This document shows, piece after piece, positions 56,537-64,000 of a stretch of 64,000 nt of DNA. The notes beneath the pieces were generated by a model. That model saw nothing but the letters and a program-made list of their open reading frames with translations. It was not told the DNA's origin and ran no database searches. Both the position numbers and the translations under genes were made by a program. Source of the stretch: Hortaea werneckii (taxonomy: Eukaryota; Ascomycota; Dothideomycetes; Mycosphaerellales; Teratosphaeriaceae); assembly GCA_037044905.1 (NCBI GenBank), contig JBAOKB010000037.1, positions 806,001 through 870,000 of the forward strand, in the 5' to 3' direction. Each line of letters starts with the position of its first letter. Within the stretch, counting starts at the first letter, position 1.

Positions 56537-57688
56537 TTAATAGCCCACAGCGCCGGTCTTCGCCTCCCGCTCCCGCTCCACCTCGAACTTGAAGTCAAAG
56601 TACGGCGGGTCAAAGTGGTGCACACGCACATAACCGTCCTCACCTCCGGAGCAATAGCACTTGCCGTCGGGACTGACGGCGACGTAGTTCAGGGGGCCGA
56701 AGTGGCCTCGCACTCTGCCGACCTCCTCCTCGAACACCTTGTGGTAGAACCGCGCCTCGAACTTGCCCTGTCGTGCGCTCGTTGTCGTCACGTCCATGGC
56801 CGCCTGACCACCGCCGAGGATGACGTAGTTGGTGGGTTCCGGGGTGATGGCGGCCGAGTTCAGCGGCGTGTCCGCGACATATGTCTTGAGCACCTCCATG
56901 GTGTTGGTGTCGTGGAGCTTGGCCGTCTTGTCCTTGGATGCGGTGAGGAAGTACGTCCGGTCCGCGCTCCACTGGAGATCCGTCACGGCCATGCCGTCCT
57001 CGTGTGAGTAGACCTCGTTCAGTAGCTCGCCGGTCTTGGCGTCCCATTGCGCCACGCTGCCGTTCTCGTGGCCTGTGATGATGTACTTGCTGAGGTAGGA
57101 GAAGCCGGCGACGGTGACACGGGGGAGCTCGTCGACGACGATGCGGAGGGAGGGTTCGGAGGGTTGTGGGGCGTCTGGGGAAGAGTTATCAATGTCGTAG
57201 ACGACGATGTTGCTGAGCTGGCCCGTCCGCTTTTCCGTCACGCCCAGCAGGCGCTTGCCGTCTTCGCTGAACTCGCAGCGTCGGATCGAAGTCAAAAATT
57301 CCCACTGTTTCAGCTCGCGGCCGGTCTTGACTTCCCACAGGCGGAGGGTGTTGTCGGCGCCACCGGTGGCGAGGAATGTGGTGGTGGGGTCGACATCGAC
57401 GGTCCAGAGGGCACCGATGTGGCCCTTGTAGGCGCCGAAGCGCTCACCGTTGGCGCTGTACCATGCGCATGGCACGTGGTCCTTGGCGACGGAGAAGATG
57501 AGGTCGCCTTCTTTGGAGAATCTGTGGAAGAGGGTCAGGGTTAGTTTGAGGGGTCTATGTGGGAGGGGTGGGGGGAGAAGAGGATTGAGGATGGGTGGTG
57601 GTGAATGGGATATTGCGGTGGAGATGGGTGCGACATACTTGACTTGGGTAAGAGCACGCTCGTGGCCGGAGAGCAAGATGGGTCTCAT
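56537..57688 (-). CDS. TIF34: Eukaryotic translation initiation factor 3 subunit I
   Basis: WD40 subunit of eIF3 that binds the eIF3b/g module during scanning. Exons are 57639-57688 and 56537-57521; intron 57522-57638 is 117 bp, GTATGT to CCACAG, and joins LTQVK to FSKEGDLIFSVAKD. The product is 344 residues, the usual length. Seven WD-type repeats are visible, starting with MRPILLSGHERALTQVK, then HIGALWTVDVDPTTTFLATG with LRLWEVKTG, YIITGHENGSVAQWDAKTGE, LQWSADRTYFLTASKDKTAK, and HFGPLNYVAVSPDGKCYCSG near the end. The intron contains no stop in frame, so the unspliced message would encode a 39-residue insertion in the first blade; the inserted residues are Pro-rich and unlike the family. 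The gene is divergent from the C1-THF synthase gene. Confidence 0.96.
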   Translation of the reverse strand: MRPILLSGHERALTQVKYVAPISTAISHSPPPILNPLLPPPLPHRPLKLTLTLFHRFSKEGDLIFSVAKDHVPCAWYSANGERFGAYKGHIGALWTVDVDPTTTFLATGGADNTLRLWEVKTGRELKQWEFLTSIRRCEFSEDGKRLLGVTEKRTGQLSNIVVYDIDNSSPDAPQPSEPSLRIVVDELPRVTVAGFSYLSKYIITGHENGSVAQWDAKTGELLNEVYSHEDGMAVTDLQWSADRTYFLTASKDKTAKLHDTNTMEVLKTYVADTPLNSAAITPEPTNYVILGGGQAAMDVTTTSARQGKFEARFYHKVFEEEVGRVRGHFGPLNYVAVSPDGKCYCSGGEDGYVRVHHFDPPYFDFKFEVEREREAKTGAVGY

Positions 57689-58081
57689 GGTGGGCGGAGG
57701 ATATGGGTGGTCAAGACAGAGAGACAGAGAGGCAGCCAGGCAGATAGACAGAATCGATCCAGTAAGTCCGGTCAGTCAATCTTGCGCGAAATCTTGGCTC
57801 CCACTGACTCAAAAGCGGGATAGCGGGATAGCGGCAACTGAGCGGGCTGCTGTCGTGCCTGAGCCACTGGGCGGCGGGATTGTGGCTGATGCGTGTCTAT
57901 GCCGAGCTCGGGGCGGGTGCAGGCGGGCGGGCTCAAGCAATAATTTGTGAGAATCACTCCTTCCTCCATCAATGCATTGGGCGGCGTTCTACGCGATAGA
58001 CGTAGACTACTAGTATTGATTATTACAGTAGACCTTCTTCTTCCACTTCATTCATTACTCATCCATCTCTTCTCGAGAGAA
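57689..58081. promoter_or_regulatory. Compact bidirectional promoter
   Basis: A 393-bp spacer between the divergent eIF3i and C1-THF synthase genes, both housekeeping. It contains GACAGA-type short repeats at 57712-57755 and a GC-rich stretch at 57855-57930. Shared regulation is plausible but not shown. Confidence 0.5.
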
Positions 58082-61000
58082 ATGCTGCCGCGGGCGCGTC
58101 ACGTCGGACAGCCACGAGCAGCGATCGGCCATTGGATGAGGCCTGGTGCTCCTGCTGCTGCTGCTGCTGCGCGAAGGCGGGGCACCGCATCAAATTTCAT
58201 CGGCCAACCTCGCCGAGCTCGACATTGGCTCGCTGCCTTACCCTCCCCCTCCTCCGCTGGCTTGACCTCACCCACTGCCCGGTCATTGTCAACCTCTCCT
58301 CACCTCCGAGCCTCCAACATCACATCACCCTCTTCCCTCACCTCCTCCTCCCTCTCATCCACAACACCCCACCTCCTCCGCCCGGCATCCCATGCTGGCA
58401 CCTCCCGCTCCTTCTCCACTACCCCTCCCAACATGACCGCCACCAAGATCGATGGCACCGCCATCGCTAAATCGATCCGGGAACGCATCTCCGCTGAGAT
58501 CGCCCAGAAGCAGTCCGCCAACCCCCGCTACAAGCCCTCGCTCGTCATCATCCAGGTCGGCGACCGCTCCGACAGCTCCACCTATGTCCGCATGAAACTG
58601 AAGGCTGCCGAGGAAGCCCAGATAGCATGTGACCTGCAGAAGTACCCGGAGGACATCTCAGAGATTGAGCTGCTCGAGAAGATCGAGCGCTACAACAACG
58701 ATGCGACCGTGCACGGCATTCTGGTCCAGCTGCCTCTGCCGGCCCATGTGAACGAGTACAACGTCACCTCTGCGGTCGCCGACGAGAAGGACGTCGATGG
58801 TTTCGGTGGTCCGAACATTGGCGAGCTGGCCAAGAAGGGCGGGAAGCCACTCTTCGTGCCATGCACGCCCAAGGGTGTGATGGTGCTCCTCGAGGAGTCC
58901 GGGGTCGATGTGAAGGGCAAGAACGCCGTTGTGCTAGGCAGAAGCGACATTGTGGGTGCACCAGTGAGCTACCTGCTGAGGAACGCTGATGCTACGGTCA
59001 CCGTGTGCCATAGTAAGACGAAGGATCTCCAGGCTGTATTGAGAAGCGCAGACATTGTCGTAGCGGCCATTGGCAAGGAGAGATTCGTCAAGGGTGATTG
59101 GATTAAGCCGGGTGCCGTAGTCATCGATGTCGGAACGAACTACGTGCCCGACGACACCAAAAAGTCGGGTCAGCGTCTCGTAGGAGATGTCGACTATGAT
59201 GCCGCGGTTGAAGTGGCCTCGTACATCACCCCAGTACCTGGTGGCGTTGGCCCTATGACAGTTGCTATGCTACTGAGGAATGTCGTCAATGCTGCAGACA
59301 ACTACTTTGACAAGCAAAAAGGACGTCGCATCACCCCTCTCCCACTCAAGCTGCAGAAGCCTGTCCCCAGCGACATCGAGGTCTCCAGACAACAGCACCC
59401 TAAGCTCATAAACAAGGTTGCCGCTGAGATTGGCATTGCTCCATCAGAACTGGAACCATACGGCGCCTACAAGGCCAAGGTCTCCCTCGATGTCCTCAAC
59501 CGTTTACAGCACCGCCGTGACGGCCGCTACGTTCTTGTCGCGGGTATTACTCCTACTCCTCTTGGAGAAGGAAAGAGCACAACTACCATTGGTCTAACAC
59601 AGGCTCTTGCCGGCCAGCTCGGTCGCATTGCTTTCGCCAATGTGCGTCAGCCCTCCCAAGGACCAACCTTCGGCATTAAGGGTGGTGCCGCAGGTGGTGG
59701 ATACAGTCAGGTCATTCCTATGGACGAATTCAACCTCCATCTTACAGGCGACATCCATGCCATCACTGCCGCAAACAACCTCCTGGCTGCCGCCATCGAC
59801 ACTAGAATGTACCATGAAGCCACCCAAAAAGACGGTCCGCTCTTCAGACGTCTAGTGCCTGAAAAGAAAGGCAAGCGCGCATTCGCCAACGTCATGTTCA
59901 AGCGCCTCGAAAAACTCGGCATCAACAAGACTGACCCGAACGAACTCACCGAAGACGAACAGCGCCGCTTTGCTCGTCTCGACATCGACCCGGAAACCCT
60001 CACATGGCGCCGTGTCCTCGATGTCAATGATCGTCACCTCCGTGGCATCACAATTGGTCAAGCCCCAACCGAGAACAAGGTCCCACCCCGTCAGACCGGC
60101 TTCGATATCTCTGTTGCATCGGAATGTATGGCCGTCTTAGCCTTAGCCACCGACCTTCCCGACCTCCGCAACCGTCTGGGCAAGATGGTCGTCGCTTCCA
60201 GCAAGGCAGGAGAACCCGTCACCGCTGACGATATCGGATGTGGTGGGGCCTTGACGGCTCTTATGAGAGACGCCATCAAACCTAATCTCATGCAGACGTT
60301 GGAGGGCACGCCCGTGTTCGTCCATGCTGGTCCGTTTGCGAACATCTCCATCGGCAACAGCTCGATTATCGCGGATCGCGTGGCGTTGAAGCTGGCCGGC
60401 ACGGAGCCGGATGAGAAGCACGAGGAGAAGGCCGGATTTGTGGTCACCGAGGCTGGCTTCGATTTCACCATGGGCGGAGAGCGATTCATGAACATCAAAT
60501 GTCGCGCCTCTGGATTGAAGCCCGACGTCGTCGTCATTGTGGCCACGGTCCGCGCTTTGAAGGTGCACGGTGGCGGTCCGGACATCAAGCCTGGCGAGCA
60601 GCTCGCGGAGGTGTACCGTACGGAGAACGTCGAGGTTCTCAGGAAGGGATGCGTGAACTTGGCCAAGCACATCGCGAACGCTCGACAATACGGTGTCAAC
60701 GTCGTCGTCGGCATCAACAAGTTCGAAACGGACACGGACGCCGAGCTGCAGGTCATCCGCGAGGAAGCCATCAAGGCCGGCGCCGTGGACGCCATCCCCG
60801 CCAACCACTGGGCCGAAGGCGGCAAAGGCGCCGTCGACCTCGCACGCGGCGTCATCAGCGCCGCCGACAAGGCCGACACCAACGCCTTCAAACTCCTCTA
60901 CGACACCCCCGCCTCCTCCTCCTCCTCCGGCGGCGGCAGCTCCGTCCAACAACGCATCGAGACCATCGCGCAGAAAATGTACGGCGCCGCCTCCGTCTCC

Positions 61001-61288
61001 TTCTCCCCCATCGCCGAGCAGAAACTGGCCGCCTACACCGCGCAAGGCTTCGGCCACCTGCCCCTCTGCATCGCCAAGACGCAGTACTCGCTCTCGCACG
61101 ACCCGGCGCTCAAGGGCGCCCCCGAGGGCTTCGATATCCCCATCCGCGACGTCCGCCTCGCGGCCGGCGCGGGTTATCTCTATGCCCTCGCCGCCGATAT
61201 CCAGACTATCCCTGGTCTGCCGACCGCGCCGGGGTACTTGAACGTCGAGGTTGATGGGGAGACGGGGGAGATTGATGGGTTGTTCTAG
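58082..61288 (+). CDS. MIS1: C1-tetrahydrofolate synthase, trifunctional, with mitochondrial presequence
   Basis: Single protein with methylene-THF dehydrogenase, methenyl-THF cyclohydrolase and formate-THF ligase activities, the main one-carbon interconversion enzyme. Single exon, 1,068 residues from the ATG at 58082, no frame change. Residues 1-117 are Arg/Ser/Pro/Ala-rich without acids (a presequence, long for the family). A second ATG at 58433 (MTATKIDGTAIAKSIRER) begins exactly at the conserved domain, giving 951 residues like cytosolic Ade3. Dehydrogenase/cyclohydrolase motifs: STYVRMKLKAAEEAQI (with the catalytic Lys), GILVQLPLPAHV, DVDGFGGPNIG, VVLGRSDIVGAPV and PVPGGVGPMTVAML. Ligase motifs: TPTPLGEGKSTTTIGL (nucleotide loop, near residue 490), GIKGGAAGGGYSQVIPMDEF and NLHLTGDIHAITAANNLLAA. 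The C-terminus is YLNVEVDGETGEIDGLF. Confidence 0.96.
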   Translation: MLPRARHVGQPRAAIGHWMRPGAPAAAAAARRRGTASNFIGQPRRARHWLAALPSPSSAGLTSPTARSLSTSPHLRASNITSPSSLTSSSLSSTTPHLLRPASHAGTSRSFSTTPPNMTATKIDGTAIAKSIRERISAEIAQKQSANPRYKPSLVIIQVGDRSDSSTYVRMKLKAAEEAQIACDLQKYPEDISEIELLEKIERYNNDATVHGILVQLPLPAHVNEYNVTSAVADEKDVDGFGGPNIGELAKKGGKPLFVPCTPKGVMVLLEESGVDVKGKNAVVLGRSDIVGAPVSYLLRNADATVTVCHSKTKDLQAVLRSADIVVAAIGKERFVKGDWIKPGAVVIDVGTNYVPDDTKKSGQRLVGDVDYDAAVEVASYITPVPGGVGPMTVAMLLRNVVNAADNYFDKQKGRRITPLPLKLQKPVPSDIEVSRQQHPKLINKVAAEIGIAPSELEPYGAYKAKVSLDVLNRLQHRRDGRYVLVAGITPTPLGEGKSTTTIGLTQALAGQLGRIAFANVRQPSQGPTFGIKGGAAGGGYSQVIPMDEFNLHLTGDIHAITAANNLLAAAIDTRMYHEATQKDGPLFRRLVPEKKGKRAFANVMFKRLEKLGINKTDPNELTEDEQRRFARLDIDPETLTWRRVLDVNDRHLRGITIGQAPTENKVPPRQTGFDISVASECMAVLALATDLPDLRNRLGKMVVASSKAGEPVTADDIGCGGALTALMRDAIKPNLMQTLEGTPVFVHAGPFANISIGNSSIIADRVALKLAGTEPDEKHEEKAGFVVTEAGFDFTMGGERFMNIKCRASGLKPDVVVIVATVRALKVHGGGPDIKPGEQLAEVYRTENVEVLRKGCVNLAKHIANARQYGVNVVVGINKFETDTDAELQVIREEAIKAGAVDAIPANHWAEGGKGAVDLARGVISAADKADTNAFKLLYDTPASSSSSGGGSSVQQRIETIAQKMYGAASVSFSPIAEQKLAAYTAQGFGHLPLCIAKTQYSLSHDPALKGAPEGFDIPIRDVRLAAGAGYLYALAADIQTIPGLPTAPGYLNVEVDGETGEIDGLF

Positions 61289-62290
61289 AGTAAGTGTTTT
61301 GTTAACGGCATGAAAGGAGACGGCACGCGGGATGCGTGGTTTTTATGTTTTGTTTGCTTTATTGTGTTTGTTCATCTTTATCATGATACCACGGCCGAAA
61401 GAAGCCAGGGCAGCCATCGTCTGCTGCTGTACTTCTGTTCTCCGTTTCATCACGGCGGCCATTGCGAAGAAATTTGTGCTTTTGTTTTTGGGGAAAAAAG
61501 AAATACAGGGTTTGTGGCATTTCCCTGGAGTCTGAACTTTTTTTTTTTTGGATTTCGAAAGAGAAGGGTTGAAATTTTCTGTCGGATGACAGAAGTGGGA
61601 TACAGGATTCGAGACGGGAGAGGGAAGGGAGAGGGAGAGGGAGAGAGAGTGGGGCAAGGTTTTATGTCCCTCTTTCTTCCCCCCTTCCTTGGATCATCAC
61701 TCAACGTGATTTGTTTGAATATTTAGAAAAAGTTTCGAGGATGATGGAGAAAAGAGGACAGAGGGGTTTAGGTAGAGAAGGAAAATGGATTGAGATTACG
61801 ATTTCACGAGGCTGCTTTTTTCTAAAGAGGAAAGGAGATTCTTCTCTTGTGAATTATTATTACCTATTTTTTTTTTTCGCTTCACTTGCTGTTATTCCTG
61901 ACTATTCTCCTGGTCTGTAGGAACTTACGCGCCTGTCCGTTAGCGAACATGATAATAGGTCCCGTTCGCTTCGGGACCCCTTTGAACAAGTCCTGTCTTT
62001 CAAGTTGCAGGACGCTACTAAGCGATCGCTTGAGTAGCGAGCGTCTAGGCTTTGCCCTTATCGTGCAGATGAAGGTATCTACACAACGCGCGTGAGCTCG
62101 TGCCCGTCGTCGTTTTCCTCGTTCCTTAGCACATTTGGGGGCATGAGGAATCAGGTACACCTTTGAACAGCGGGGGTGGGCCCATTGAAACGGACTTCCT
62201 CAGTCAGATTTCCTAAAACTCAGTCACTGCTCGCCGCTCCCTCCCTCGCTCCCCTCGACAAGCATTCCACACAAGATAAGAACATAAAAA
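61289..62290. other. Intergenic region with T runs and hairpins
   Basis: About 1 kb between tandem genes. It has long T runs (61540-61550, 61870-61880), a GGGAGA repeat at 61617-61650 and a cluster of inverted repeats at 61958-62043 listed separately. No protein gene was recognised. Confidence 0.45.
61958..62039. other. Cluster of three adjacent inverted repeats (potential hairpins)
   Basis: First, GGTCCCG (61958-61964) pairs with CGGGACC (61972-61978) over a 7-base loop. Second, GTCCTG (61990-61995) pairs with CAGGAC (62008-62013). Third, CGCTACT (62013-62019) pairs with AGTAGCG (62033-62039) around the self-complementary AAGCGATCGCTT (62020-62031). Such density is unusual for this window. 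It could be a structured RNA, a 3'-UTR element or the footprint of a mobile element; the sequence alone does not decide. Confidence 0.5.
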
Positions 62291-62635
62291 ATGAAAATGC
62301 GCGCTATATGCCACTGCACCGCAATCGCCCTCACAGCCCCACCTCCTACGGGCCGCATGCTCGAATGCCAATGTACCGTATGCTATCGCTACGGCGTCAT
62401 CTGGGCGTACTACCCGCTCAGCGAAGTCGCCATTACGAAGAAAAAAGGCGTTGAAACGCGGACCTACGCCTGGTCGAAGCGGAATATCGAGTTTCATGCC
62501 TGCGGGAAGTGCCATTGTGTGATGTTTTGGTATCCGACGGATCCCGGGAGGATTGGGAAGATGGGGGTTAATGCTCGGATGGTTGTTGAGAGGGGGGAGT
62601 TGGAGGGGGTGGAGGTTGTTAGGGGAGGGGGGTAG
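62291..62635 (+). CDS. GFA/CENP-V-like zinc-binding protein
   Basis: Single exon of 114 residues. It fits the GFA (glutathione-dependent formaldehyde-activating enzyme)/CENP-V-like fold: CHCTAIALTAPP carries the first Cys pair (C-x-C), ECQCTVCYRYGVIWAYYP the second set (C-x-C-x2-C), and HACGKCHCVMFWYPTD the last pair, with RIGKMGVNARM as the conserved closing strand. Fungal genomes carry many paralogues of this family, and most have no proven substrate; a redox or aldehyde-related role is the usual assumption. Start: the ATG at 62291 (MKMRAICHC); a second Met three codons in is equally possible. The C-terminal Gly-rich tail is not conserved in the family. Confidence 0.8.
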   Translation: MKMRAICHCTAIALTAPPPTGRMLECQCTVCYRYGVIWAYYPLSEVAITKKKGVETRTYAWSKRNIEFHACGKCHCVMFWYPTDPGRIGKMGVNARMVVERGELEGVEVVRGGG

Positions 62636-62865
62636 TGTAGGTGAGGAAGTCGGTTGATGTAGTTGGGACCTGTGGTGGATGAGTTGCGGGTATGTTCGCT
62701 CGTGTGAGAATCTGGGTGTCGTCCTCAATCATGTGTTCCGCCTTGCTGACTGGCATTGTAGGGTGCAATCGCTAGTTTGAGCGAATGTATATACACATGT
62801 TCGCGATTGGGATAAAAACAGTCATGCTTACTTAATACGCGCAATTCTCCTATTCGAGTTTGACC
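62636..62865. other. Short intergenic, convergent 3' ends
   Basis: About 230 bp between converging genes, moderately AT-rich; nothing was recognised. Confidence 0.4.
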
Positions 62866-64000
62866 CTAGATAACCTCATCCCGTCTGTAGGATAGGTTAT
62901 AGCACCCCTCTATTTTTGTAGAGCTATAAGGTATGAGCTTCACCGGCGCGACTAGTCCCTGTGCAGCCTCTTCCCGTGGCGCCGGCGCTGTCAAAGTGAC
63001 TGGCACGCCTGCCACCGAAATTTGCTCCCAATATTCGCGCACTGCAGCTCCCAGCGTCGTGGCAGTAACGATCGTAATGGAATTATCGCCATCAACGAGG
63101 AAGGAGGATATGTCGGCGACCGGCGCAACGGGGTCAAGAGGAGCGACTTGATGACCGTTGACCCAGACGCGGGCGGTATTGAGTATATAGGCAAGATCGA
63201 TTTCGGCGCCGCTGCTGCCGGCTTGTGCATCGGAGGCTGACCCTGGCGGCCAGGTGAAGTTTGTGCTGTAGAAGCCGACACCGGATGTGTTGCGTAACGA
63301 GTCAGAAATCTCGCTCCAGGGCTGGAGTGAGGGGAGTGAGAAGGCGCTACTGTTGGTTTTGACAGCCTCGTAGGTGTAGTCGGCATCGGTGGAGGTTTTA
63401 TTGGGTGCGGTCCATGACTCGACGATGAGGGTCCAGTCGCTCAGCTCCACGGCCGAGGCTGCGGCGGGGAGCTTGATGGTCTGCTCAACATGGCATTCAA
63501 AGGTTTCGGCGGCTCTGTTACGGTTGAGTAGCTCGAACGTCGGAGCGGCCGCACTGGCAGCCCGCACAGACACGCCCTCCGGAAGGCGATCAAGGCTGCA
63601 TTGAGGCGTCTCGTCGTGGTGGAAGGCCAGGATGGCGGTCTGGTTGCCGGCGAGAGAGACCGGGATCGTCATGTTTTCCTCGTCATGCTGACAGACGCGC
63701 ACAGCAATGACTTCTCCCGTCCACGCATCATAGACGTACGGTGCCCCCAGAGCAGCAGCAACTGTCACTTTACCGCTCGACCGACCTTCTCCAAGAGAGG
63801 CGCCGCTTGCATCGTTGTACAGAGTAACGTAGGAGTGGGCACTGACCTCATCCTCTCGCCAGTAAGTCATCCATCTCCCGTCTGTCTCTACCGCAACCTT
63901 GGGAGTTATGCCGACATCTGAGATAAGAGATCGGGCCAAGCTGCCCTCAGGCACGATGTGGACCTTTTCCATCTTGGACATGTTCTCCAAGATCGAGTAG
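62866..64000 (-). CDS. C-terminal part of a large secreted glycosidase, GH106-like (5' partial)
   Basis: The frame is open to the window edge, so the N-terminus and catalytic part lie outside. The visible 377 or so residues contain KVHIVPEGSLARSLISDVGI, WREDEVSAHSYVTLYNDASG, NQTAILAFHHDETP, a jelly-roll-like segment with ISDSLRNTSGVGFYSTNFTW, AEIDLAYILNTARVWVNGHQ and VADISSFLVDGDNSITIVTA. The last two are typical of the galactose-binding-like beta-sandwich at the end of large fungal glycosidases; the overall order suggests an alpha-L-rhamnosidase-type GH106 protein. Asn-x-Ser/Thr sites are present (for example NTSG, NFTW and NLSY), as expected for a secreted enzyme. GH2 or GH78 ancillary domains are the alternatives. 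No frame change was seen. Confidence 0.6.
   Translation of the reverse strand, partial: YSILENMSKMEKVHIVPEGSLARSLISDVGITPKVAVETDGRWMTYWREDEVSAHSYVTLYNDASGASLGEGRSSGKVTVAAALGAPYVYDAWTGEVIAVRVCQHDEENMTIPVSLAGNQTAILAFHHDETPQCSLDRLPEGVSVRAASAAAPTFELLNRNRAAETFECHVEQTIKLPAAASAVELSDWTLIVESWTAPNKTSTDADYTYEAVKTNSSAFSLPSLQPWSEISDSLRNTSGVGFYSTNFTWPPGSASDAQAGSSGAEIDLAYILNTARVWVNGHQVAPLDPVAPVADISSFLVDGDNSITIVTATTLGAAVREYWEQISVAGVPVTLTAPAPREEAAQGLVAPVKLIPYSSTKIEGCYNLSYRRDEVI

Noticed and set aside
60091..61099. Long antisense open frames (266 and 318 codons) across the C1-THF synthase gene
   Set aside because: They lie inside a well-conserved coding exon, are biased by its GC-rich third positions, and show no family motif.
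62213..62728. Minus-strand frame of 171 codons over the GFA-like gene
   Set aside because: It is antisense to clear zinc-binding Cys motifs; the Pro/Arg-rich sequence is a shadow of the sense gene.

Overview
This is a stretch of nuclear DNA from a filamentous ascomycete (Pezizomycotina). The evidence is short GT-AG introns of about 50-120 bp with CTGAC/CTAAC-like branch sites, a Zn2Cys6 regulator, a cell-wall-integrity MAP kinase, a GH28 polygalacturonase and a fungal STAND-type N-terminal domain. The style suggests Dothideomycetes, but that is inference. No CRISPR, IS element, rRNA or convincing tRNA was seen. Genes lie on both strands, each with its own promoter.

Layout. 1-4.7 kb: the 3' part of an MFS carboxylate-transporter-like gene, a conserved unknown gene, and U1 snRNP protein C. 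4.7-8.5 kb: no gene recognised. 8.5-13.8 kb: a large NRPS-like gene with adenylation domain, carrier domain, and membrane and hexapeptide-repeat modules like bacterial epsilon-poly-lysine synthetases. 14-18 kb: an ALDH3-type fatty aldehyde dehydrogenase ending in SKL, and the Slt2/MpkA MAP kinase. 20.8-26.3 kb: a Ser-rich protein of about 1,800 residues. 28.4-35.9 kb: a Zn2Cys6 protein, ketol-acid reductoisomerase (ILV5), a GH28 polygalacturonase and a peroxisomal dienoyl-CoA isomerase-like protein. 37-41.8 kb: glutamine synthetase, an Abz2-like aminodeoxychorismate lyase and a small unknown gene. 44-48.1 kb: NADP-isocitrate dehydrogenase with both mitochondrial and peroxisomal signals, and a secreted Cys-rich protein. 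49.8-54.7 kb: an unknown protein with a possible glycosyltransferase-like segment, and a HeLo-like/STAND N-terminal-domain protein. 56.5-64 kb: eIF3i divergent from C1-tetrahydrofolate synthase, a GFA/CENP-V-like protein, and the 3' part of a secreted glycosidase.

Two features stand out. First, I count 15 one-base frame changes in otherwise well-conserved reading frames, including ILV5, GLN1 and the MAP kinase. All fall before about 37.9 kb, and none falls in the roughly 13 kb of coding sequence after it. Many sit in short homopolymers and restore a clean protein when compensated, so consensus errors are the first explanation; decay of a duplicated copy is the alternative. Coordinates for these genes span the frame changes, and the lengths given assume compensation. 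Second, three proteins in the window end in SKL and fit together as peroxisomal fatty-acid metabolism.

Metabolic themes are housekeeping (nitrogen assimilation, branched-chain amino acids, folate/one-carbon, NADPH supply) mixed with accessory functions (pectin degradation, NRPS-like chemistry, possible self/non-self signalling). There is no sign of an operon or of a tight biosynthetic cluster around the NRPS-like gene.
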